Below, one piece after another: positions 56,078 through 64,000 of a DNA stretch of 64,000 nt. A program made the translations under genes and the position numbers. Source of the DNA: Rhodosorus marinus. Lineage: Eukaryota; Rhodophyta; Stylonematophyceae; Stylonematales; Stylonemataceae. The stretch lies in assembly GCA_029953675.1 (NCBI GenBank), contig JAMWBK010000006.1, positions 496,001 to 560,000 of the forward strand. Reading direction: 5' to 3'. Within the stretch, counting starts at the first letter, position 1. Each line of letters opens with the position of its first letter. Under the pieces are notes generated by a model. That model did no database searches. It was not told the origin of the DNA and was given only the letters and a program-made list of their open reading frames with translations.

Positions 56078-56898
56078 ATGATACGAGCTGTTTTAGTGAT
56101 AAACAATAATGGAAAGCCTCGTCTGTTGAAGTTTTATGAGTATACGCGTGAGGATCGACAACAGGAGATTATAAAGTGAGTCCGTTTGCATTGTGTGAAC
56201 GCTAGCTTTTCAGCTTTGTCTTAACGCAAAGCTTAACGCAATTCTGGTGCGACGTTTTATTTTAGAGAATGTTATAACCTCGTGACCAAGAGAGGTGACG
56301 AATTGTGCAAGTTCGTTGAATGTGATAACCTCTTCGAGGAGGAAACCCTTGTTGTTTACAGGTATGCGACATGCGTAAAGTCTTTCACACCTTGAACAAA
56401 CCTGACGTTGGGACCTTGTTCGCTTGTTTGAGCAGAAAATATGCTACGCTTTTCTTCATCTTCTGCGTCGACAAAGCAGAGAGTGAGCTTGGAATCATTG
56501 ACCTGATCCAGGTAATCCTAGATTGAGAAGGGTTAGAATGTTGAAGGGTCCTGATTCCTAACAGGTCGTAAACGAATTCTTATCAGGTGTTTGTAGAGAC
56601 TCTTGACAAGTACTTCGAGAATGTGTGTGAGTTGGACATAATCTTTCACATGGACAAGGTAATTGTTTTATCCGAAATTCCGACTCGCTCAAATTCGTGG
56701 AGAGGAAATCTCTGAAATACTCTGCTGATCACGGCCTAGGTTAATTACATTTTGGACGAGATTGTCGTTGGTGGGTTAGTGATGGAACCAAACAATGCCG
56801 ACGTCCTGGCAGCGCTTGCGGCGACTAAACGGGAAGAACATGGCTACAGACCTTCGACCCTTCCTGCAATTTCGAGAATCATGCCTGCACCGCGTTAA
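56078..56898 (+). CDS. AP3S: AP-3 adaptor complex sigma subunit
   Basis: Small subunit of the AP-3 clathrin-adaptor complex, which sorts cargo to vacuole/lysosome-related organelles from Golgi or endosome. Exons 56078-56175, 56266-56361, 56436-56511, 56587-56658 and 56740-56898 (introns 74-90 bases), 166 residues, normal for a longin-fold sigma subunit. Features: start MIRAVLVINNNGKPRLLKFY (AP-3 sigma: MIKAILIFNN-x-GKPRL-x-KFY), then KYATLFFIFCVDKAESELG, IDLIQVFVETLDKYFENVCE, and the AP-3-typical VNYILDEIVVGGLVME. The pattern ESELGILDLIQVFVE is shared by sigma-1, -2 and -3, but the GG-x-V-x-E tail and the N-terminus favour sigma-3. The C-terminus is shorter than in animals. Confidence 0.92.
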
Positions 56899-58661
56899 AG
56901 AATAAACGCCCAGCCGGTAGATATGAGACTTGACGGTTTTCGTGCGCACCAATGGCGACTTCTTAAGAGTCCTACAACTGTGAGGACGAGATGGACCACA
57001 GTAGGATTCCCGTTAGCAACCGCGTGTTTCTTTTTGCACCAACTGTGAGTGAGCCAGACGGCCACTACGAAGGCCCTTGAAGAAGGAATTCTTTGATGGA
57101 CGTTCGCTGAAGAGCCCAAGGTATGATGCCTGAACGCGTTCTTTATTCTGGAATTTACTATGGAATGTGTAATCAACTTCTGGCTAAGACTTGCGATGCC
57201 CATAGTTCAGCGGAAAACGGGATTCTTGATGACTGCTTGTATAGATAAATATTGCGAGCCAGCATTATCTTGCAGAAACGGGCAAATGATCAAATGAGAA
57301 GGCTTGACTCTTAGAGTGACCAGTTTAGCAACCCTCTGGCTCAAATACCTCAACAGCCTGCAGGAACGATTGAACAGTGGCCCCGCATCTTGGGAGGGAG
57401 CTGGGACGGGCTCACTTGGATTTGTCATTGTTGGAAACATTTTCTTTCTTGAGCAAGCTCTGATCGTCATGGGCTCTGCGCAAAACGCGGTCAGAAATCA
57501 CGACTTTCTGAAATACTCGACATGGAGGGTGGGTAGCAGACGGTCAAGAGGACACCTTGCATGATTGACGATCACACTCGGGGTGCAATCCATTTCAATC
57601 AGAATGACCTTTCTGATAGAAATCTTAAGTGCACCGCCGTGAGAACACGATCACCCAGTGCCCCAAAATTCCTTTCGAACCGAGCTCTTAGACATCGAGC
57701 ATTCCACGAGTCCCGTTCTTCCAACAGAGGTTCCCCCGCAACCCTCAACCAAAAAAAGAAACTACCTAGATCAAGACATAATTCGACCTACATGAACAAA
57801 ATTCGAGAACATTTTCCATCTTTTTAGAAGTTTATCCTACGCTTGGCTATCTTTAGAAACCAAATCTACCCCAAAAAAGGAAAATGAACAATGGAAACAA
57901 AATAGAGTTCACAGCCCGGTTAGAAAATTCCTTTTTTTCTATGGAAGAAAAGATCGACGCGGGACAGAAATATCCGGTGTACCCTCTGTTACCCATCCCA
58001 CGTGAAAAAAGTTGTGGTTTCTGGATTTTTCATAAGAAAAACCAATTCCCGGTTAACCAATCCCTGAACCACAACAACAAGCTTTGGCCTTAAAAAACTT
58101 TTTATTAGAGGATTAAATGGTTTTGAGAACGAGAACATTGGCTGGGTAAACGAATGGCTGAAACTTGTTTGCCGTCGGTCGATATCGGAGGATGGATGTC
58201 TTCTTTTTTGTGTGTTTTTTTGTTTTTTGTCAATTTATTCAGTGAATTTTCATTTTTCTTGGAAGTCAGAAATCGATGGTGGCGCGGAATTGATGTCATC
58301 GAATGATTTCGATATGTTGGGGAGGCTCTGAATGGAAGAGATGATGTTTTTGTTTTTTGTTTTTCTGTTTTTGCTTCGTTGGATTTTGGGGGATGTGTGA
58401 TGAAGCCTACTGGAAACTTCGGATATTCTTTCTTTGTTTTTTCTTTTGTTTTGGCGCATGATGAAGGGGAGGTATCGCGGGCAGAATGGACTTCGAAGAT
58501 ATACTTATAAAGCATGAACTGAGCAAATGTCTGTTAAGGTAGTGTGGAGGGGGAGGGGAGCGGAGGAGAGTGGCAGTGAAATTTCGGGAGTTCGGGAGGG
58601 GAGGAGTAGGATCTTTGTAGGTATATTCGCAGTGTGAGGAGAAAGTCTTTTTTATTGAACG
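56899..58661. other. AP-3 / MsrB spacer
   Basis: Frames at 57207-57470 (-; starts at an ATG with a Pro-rich N-terminus) and 57304-57564 (+) overlap and neither resembles a family, though the GC content at 56900-57600 is above that of nearby AT-rich sequence, so a small gene is possible. About 58180-58661 is T/G-rich and leads into MsrB. Confidence 0.35.
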
Positions 58662-59265
58662 ATGGCGTTTGTTGTGGGTGGGTTCACTGGATTGAATGGC
58701 CGGTCTGGCGCTCGTGCGGTTTCGAGAAGAGCCGCCGGTGTTGTTATGATGGCCTCGTCCGAGAAGCTTGCGGCGGATGTGGATCTTAAGAAAATGTCGT
58801 TGAAGGATTGGGAGAGAGTGCTGACGCCGGAGCAGTTTAGGGTTCTCAGGATGAAGGGAACGGAGTACCCGGGGACGGGAGAGTACAACAAGTTCTTTCC
58901 TACGGCGGGAACTTTTGCATGCGCTGGGTGTGGAAATCCCCTGTTTGACGCGGAGACCAAGTTTAACTCCGGCTCCGGTTGGCCCGCGTTCTACGATGTG
59001 ATCGAGGATAATGTGAAGGAAGTGCCTGATATTGATGGCAGCCGAATCGAGATTTTGTGCAACAATTGTGGTGAGTTTGACTGCGAGCCCAAGCACTTCA
59101 ATAAGTTAAAAAGTTTATTTCGGACGCTGAACCCGTACTTGCAACTTGTTCTTGAATGAAACAGATGGTCATCTCGGCCACGTGTTCAAAAACGAAGGAT
59201 TTCCGACCCCGAAGCCCAACCGCCACTGCGTTAACTCGGCATGCCTCGAGTACAGGGAGAACTAG
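58662..59265 (+). CDS. MSRB: Methionine-R-sulfoxide reductase B, plastid
   Basis: Reduces the R form of methionine sulfoxide in proteins, part of oxidative-damage repair. Exons 58662-59070 and 59165-59265 (94-base intron, phase 1), 169 residues. The N-terminus MAFVVGGFTGLNGRSGARAV is a Phe-bearing leader, consistent with red-algal type plastid import. The MsrB fold follows: LTPEQFRVLRMKGTEYPGTG, the first zinc Cys pair in FACAGCGNPLF, NSGSGWPAFYD, the second Cys pair rebuilt at the splice (CNNC-DGHLGHVF), and the catalytic RHCVNSACLEY. All zinc and catalytic Cys are present. Reading into the intron instead of splicing would remove the catalytic Cys. Confidence 0.92.
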
Positions 59266-59680
59266 CGCCTCAAACTTATGTATAGCCCAGCTAGTCGAAA
59301 GAATCAACTTAATACACTCTGATAAAGCTCAGAAGCTAACCCATAACAAAACCCAAAATTTTGGACATTCAGTGAGAGGCAGCAATGGCAGTCCTACGTT
59401 CCCATAGCCGTACAACGACGAGACTCGGGGGGGGCTTTTTCCTCTTCCCTTTGAGCGGAATTTCTCCTTGGAAAAGACCGTCGAGATGCCCTCAAGCAGT
59501 TGTTCTCAGCACCGCTGCAATCTTGCGCGGTACTATTTAATCGTACCGCCGTAAAAAGTGGATACAGTTTGGCATAGTACAAAGACAACCCGGGCACCAT
59601 CCCATCATTGTCCACCGTTCACGCTGGCCCAATATAGCTGGCAGAGATCGACCACTCATCCTAGCTTCTCCAGGCGCACA
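59266..59680. other. MsrB / lipase convergent spacer
   Basis: Two 3' ends face each other. A 73-codon minus frame (59394-59615) has no family resemblance. Nothing else was seen. Confidence 0.4.
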
Positions 59681-60946
59681 CTACTCTACCTCTTCTAAAA
59701 CGCTCAACAGCGTCTGCTCGTATGCTCCCACCATGTGATTCATAAGCATTGTATCTGAAACCATCAGCTCGCTCAGAGTTCCTGGTTTCACCAATCTGAA
59801 GTCGTCTTTGCCCCACATCCAGTAGATTTGTCCGGGTAGCTGGAGGTCCTCCGAATCAGGTCGTTTCGAGAATCGACCTTGCATCTTGTCCTCAAGAAAC
59901 TCAACAGGATTAGCACAATTTAGCGCCCTCCATCTATCCATCCAGCCAACTCTGTGCAAAATCCAACATTCACAAGTCCACACTTAACTTCCAGAACCCT
60001 GTTGAAGTCTGTGTCGGCTTCTAATCCATTTGTCTTCTGTACAATCTTACCTATCTAGCATTCTGAGGTGCTCAAAAATCTTTCCCACCCTCGCAAAGGA
60101 AAGGGTTGGTACTACATCATCGCGATTTACAAAACAGTTAATTTGGTTGCACACTCGAGGAACCAGTTTCCTAATACCCTTGAAGACCGGCGGTGACGCA
60201 TAGGCCCAGCAGGATATGTCGGTTTTTCTTCTGAAATTTGACTCTAGCTGGTCCGTCAGCAGATGAAGGGCCGTAAGGATTGCAATACCCCCGCCAAGGC
60301 TGTGTCCAACGATCTTCAAGCTGTATCCATCGGGTAGGATCTTCTTCACGTATGTGCCCAGATGATTCCACAAGGATCTTGCGGAGCTTGCCATCCCCTC
60401 ATGAGCATATCCCCCACCGAAAGGCCAAGGTCGACAAACCAGGTTTGTATACACGTCAGAAAAGCTCATGGTTCCCCTTACGGCAACAACGAGAGATCGA
60501 CTGGCGTGGTCAAGAAGAATGAAATGCCGTGGTACCTCCGGTCGCAAATCATTTCCTAAGCTGATCTTGACAATGCTCTCCGGGTCCAGTTTGCCTTTCG
60601 CTGCAACCAAATCCACTTCCAGCAGTGAACCTGAACGAGCAGACACCTTTAGCTTGTTCTTAGCTCCCATTGCATAAGTTGCACCAGAGATCCGCAGCAT
60701 TTTCAGGGAGTTTCGTATGAAATCCGCATCAGGAGACATCACTCCTTCTCTACTCGCCATTTTAGAGTTCAACCGCTCTCGATGTGCAGCACGCAGGACG
60801 GGAAGATGAAAAACAGACGGAATACCAATCCTTCCATGGTTCCTCCTTGCCTCCCCGATCAATTCCCCAGCCTGTCTTAAAATTACAGGCACAGATCCAC
60901 CTCCGTTTGGATTCCAAGCATTTCTACACATTCCCGGAGAAGCCAT
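59681..60946 (-). CDS. Class 3 (DAG-lipase-like) lipase
   Basis: Alpha/beta-hydrolase of the fungal-lipase/class 3 family, close to sn-1 diacylglycerol lipases. Exons in coding order 60946-60051 and 59951-59681 (99-base intron, phase 2), 388 residues. Ser nucleophile in VGHSLGGGIA (about 218), Asp in CFVNRDDVVPTLS, and the probable His in LMNHMVGAYEQTL near the C-terminus, carried by the second exon. The oxyanion strand is ILLDHASRSLVVAVRGTMSF, followed by AHEGMASSA. The N-terminus (MASPGMCRNAW...) has no clear membrane segment or organelle signal. Substrate is not visible in the sequence; diacylglycerol or a plastid lipid are both possible. Confidence 0.85.
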
Positions 60947-63758
60947 CACTCCTCAGAACAAAAAAATAGCCACAACACACCACCACAGCAACCCCGACCC
61001 TTCCCTTCCAAAAAGGTCTCAGCAACAACAAGAACAACCCAACGCCAGTCAAGCCCCGTCACGAAATATCTCGAGTTCACATCGTCTTCATTTCCAAAAA
61101 AATATCTCTCTCCCCCCCCCCCCCAAACTCAACCCATCCAAGTACAAGCAGGCTCCTCGTTCAGCTACTCCAGTCCAACCTCATTCCGTCCAAACATCCA
61201 CCAGACCAAAACCCTCCGCCGGTCTTCATTCCAATACTCCCTCCCTCCCAACAGCTAAGTACTTATCCAATCCCGGCTTAGGCCATTTGGGCTCCTCGCT
61301 CTCAATCAGTTCCTCCTACTCCCCAGGGGTTCAACAAACTCGTTAAGCACTCGCAGATACTTAATCCGACGCAAAATTTAGATACATATATATAATTTCC
61401 TCCTTTCAACACGAATCCCCCCCCCTTCTCCCTGCGAAGGAAAAAAATTCCCCCCTTGGCTTTATTCGGGCAAGATAGATACTTAGTCTGAACACAAAAA
61501 AATAAAAAATATATATATATATATCTATATATGTTCATATGGAACTTCCTACCTTTCCAGCTGCCCCCAGCTGAACGCCCATCCTCGTGTAGCAGATGGA
61601 CCAAAAAGAATAGCAAAATCACCCAACTGTAGTCTTTTTTTTTAAGGGTTAGACATCCCAAAGTCAACACACAGCGCGGGCAGCGGAAGCCACGGGATGT
61701 CCAGGAGCTGACGACAGAGCTGGTGATTAGTTGGAACACGGGGTAAACTCAGTTTGGGCTTACGAAAACAACCTATAGTTGCATTTTGGAGGATTAGGTT
61801 TTTTACTCAGATTCGCGTGTCTTACCCTTGGCTTGTTAATAATTTCCAACCTTTCTGTTCTTGCCTTTGAGTAATCGTGAATCGATTGGGTGACGGATTG
61901 GAAGCTAAGGCTTGCTGAACTTTGTACGAGAGGGTCAATGAGAAGTATGAACCCCCCAGGAACCCCGAGTTACTCCGAACATCTCGTTCTTTCATCTGGT
62001 ACTCTGGGCGCTTTCAGCAAAGGAAAGACTGGGTGGAGGACCTGTTACGTGAGGAGCATCACAGCGAACAGTCCGCCAGCTCGGGCTTTTCGGGTGTGTG
62101 ACGATCATAAGAGAAGTCTTTTGCTGCGGACATAATGGTTACTAAGATTCAGTTCTACCCGTGCAATGGGAGCATCAAAGCTGACTCATACAAACTTCGA
62201 CATTGAACTTGTTTTCTTGTTTTTTCCATTGTTTCGAGAGGTCCGTAATTTAAGGTAACTTGAAGTTCTTATTTTGAGCTATGGATTCTTATTTTATCCT
62301 TTTTGTATATTTATTCGTGCTCTGCGTATTTATAGTATATTTTGGTTCTGACGGGGAATGTTTGGGGCTTACTTTACTCTAGGCTATTTTCACCCCAATT
62401 GAAATATCCCGTTTTTATTTTGACAAAAGTGTATCTCACGTGATATCTGCCAAATTCCACGCACTTACAAACTTACACCCAATTCCGGTTAAATGAGATG
62501 TAGAATTTACAATGTATTATGGTTGATTTCGGAAATAGATACACCAATTGTCCAATCTTGTGCTCCGATGTCACACGAGAGCAAGTAAAATCTAATTTTT
62601 AGGCTGTATTGTTATTTTTAATACTTATATAATTTACCATGTCCAATGAGACGTAAATATCATAAATTTGTGGATTCGATGATTGAAGTGATTGAGGGTG
62701 ACCTAGAGCATTGATTTTCCCTACTTTCTGAGTGGCGATCATCAAGCTTGGAGTTGGATTGGGGAGGTCATAGACGAAAGCATGGACATGTATGCGTTCC
62801 AGGGACTATTGCTGTGTGATAGTAGAGACGCTCAGAGGTATAAGCACTGATAGACTCAAGGACATGTAACATTTTTTGATCGAGCGTTTCAAGGCACGGT
62901 TATACAAGTCGCTTATGGAATTTAGAAAGCTGAGATTATCCGGTTCCGGGAGCATTCTCCGGGGGGATGGCTAAAGCACATGTACTGGGAATTTATGTGC
63001 GAACTAGGGGTAACCCCCTGCATTCCAAGGTTTCTAGCTACGTCAGAGTAATGGAATAGTGCCTGATCCTGGTGATCGGCAGGTAGCGCCAATGTGCAAT
63101 ATCAGCACTGTCCTACAAAGGCTTTGGTTGAGCTGCTCGTAGGCATCGGCAAAAGCTCCTTTTCATCGTTCAGAAAATGGTAGCATCTACCCCTGGATAA
63201 TTCTTCTGCTGGTATTCCCAGCCCCTAGAAAGGCCCAATACAAATGGCTACCCGATAACAACTGGAACGGATCATGTTCAGCCGCTCTGCCCTTCTACAG
63301 CAGCTCTACTCCTAACACACAAGAGATCTACCATTCAACAGCAGCTCTACGCTTCTACAGAACACATTCGACTTTGTTCGACATTGTCAGAGATCGGTAC
63401 TCCAAGAGCTTCTAGTGGATGGAAGCGGACCAGCATCGAGCACCTTGACGGATGCCCTAGACTCAATCAACCGCGACTAGGTTGCTCTTCACTGGCGTTG
63501 TAGTTCAAGGCCTTCATGCTCAAATCCAATAGTAACTTGTGAAGTGGACTAAACAGCCCTCAACACGTGTCTCGCGACGGCTTCTTCAACGTGCAAGTCG
63601 TCGTTTTTAGTGATGGTATGCAAACTGCTACAGAATCAGTTGTCCAAAATGGGCAACCGATCTTTGCTTCTGCGCACAGCAGGGGTAGCTACTTTTGATC
63701 AATCGAGTGGAACAGCTACACTTTTGAGCACCAGGACGTACGAAAACTAGCCAATGGG
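60947..63758. other. Lipase leader, AT microsatellite, candidate exon
   Basis: About 60950-61260 is C/A-rich (lipase leader) with a run of 13 C at 61112-61124. An AT/TA microsatellite lies at about 61508-61530. An exon-like frame lies at 61931-62101 (see findings). About 62130-62700 is AT-rich. About 63000-63750 is of higher GC and may hold upstream PNKP exons; the motif ACAGCAGCTCTAC occurs twice near 63296 and 63337. Confidence 0.35.
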
Positions 63759-64000
63759 ATGATGAAGAGAAAGTACCAGACAACTATGGAGTCATTCATC
63801 AAGACCGCTGCCAACAGTGACGAGGGTTTAGAGGAGTACAATTTGAAGTGGAGTCGTGATGACGACGTCCTCTGGGCAGCTACGAAGAACTTTTCTCTCA
63901 AGGAGGAAGAAAAGGAACTAAAAGTTGCGGCTTATGATTTAGATGGAACCATAATAGGTACCAAATCTGGAAAAGCTGTTGGAAAGCATGCTCACGACTG
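63759..64000 (+). CDS. PNKP: Polynucleotide kinase 3'-phosphatase, 5' part (partial)
   Basis: DNA-end repair enzyme that removes 3'-phosphates and adds 5'-phosphates at breaks. Only the first 80 codons are in the window, from the ATG at 63759 to the right edge. The HAD-type phosphatase motif is plain: VAAYDLDGTIIGTKSGK, with the DxDGT nucleophile Asp and the family's T-x-SGK continuation. Upstream is a short basic N-terminus (MMKRKYQTTMESFIKTA) and an acidic segment. There is no FHA or PARP-type zinc finger, unlike animal or some plant PNKP, unless encoded by an unrecognised upstream exon. The frame is open for about 17 codons before this ATG, so the start is uncertain. Confidence 0.85.
   Translation, partial: MMKRKYQTTMESFIKTAANSDEGLEEYNLKWSRDDDVLWAATKNFSLKEEEKELKVAAYDLDGTIIGTKSGKAVGKHAHD

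Noticed and set aside
1-64000. CRISPR arrays, bacterial operons, riboswitches
   Set aside because: All genes are eukaryotic with introns; none of the repeats has spacer-repeat structure.

Overview
This is a 64 kb piece of nuclear DNA from a photosynthetic eukaryote. The genes carry spliceosomal GT-AG introns; the roughly 40 that I could place are all short, about 63-194 bases. The gene content mixes ordinary eukaryotic functions (UTP18, XPC/Rad4, HERC-type E3, AP-3 sigma, eIF4E, COX6A, mitochondrial ATP synthase epsilon, a trithorax-type methyltransferase) with plastid ones (ClpP, an mTERF protein, a NUMOD3 protein, a double DUF760 protein, MsrB). Two plastid-type proteins (ClpP, MsrB) start with MAFV, and others have an early Phe-bearing leader (CGFVNSAGF, GFVGSGVAG, GFVSF). 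Phe-based plastid transit peptides are typical of red algae and glaucophytes, so I infer a mesophilic red alga. No ribosomal RNA or species marker is present to prove it.

Layout: UTP18 3' end (+), ClpP (-), XPC/Rad4 (+), a copia retrotransposon relic, mTERF (+), RCC1-HECT ligase (+), NUMOD3 protein (-), a gene-poor 4 kb with tandem repeats and a broken ORF, an ARID-SAP30 fusion (-), a second gene-poor 4 kb, ATP synthase epsilon (+), two orphan genes (+), COX6A (+), a bromodomain protein (-), MiaB/CDK5RAP1 (-), an ethanolamine/choline phosphotransferase (-), a possible small gene (-), DUF760 (+), eIF4E (+), maspardin with a CUE-like domain (+), a 2016-residue KMT2-type methyltransferase (-), AP-3 sigma (+), MsrB (+), a class 3 lipase (-), and the 5' end of PNKP (+). 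Exon joins were made by eye from splice signals, reading phase and family conservation.

The genes do not form an operon-like pathway. Loose themes are chromatin control (KMT2, ARID-SAP30, bromodomain), DNA repair (XPC, PNKP), plastid proteostasis and gene expression (ClpP, mTERF, MsrB, DUF760, NUMOD3) and mitochondrial energy metabolism (ATP epsilon, COX6A). Two architectures stand out: an ARID domain fused to a SAP30 Sin3-binding domain, and a maspardin hydrolase carrying a C-terminal CUE-like domain. A genome-scale pattern also stands out. Most gene starts are preceded by a few hundred bases that are rich in G and T on the coding strand, so intergenic polarity predicts gene direction. Applied here, it points to at least three unannotated genes. 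Intergenic DNA also carries many C or G runs of 10-13 bases.
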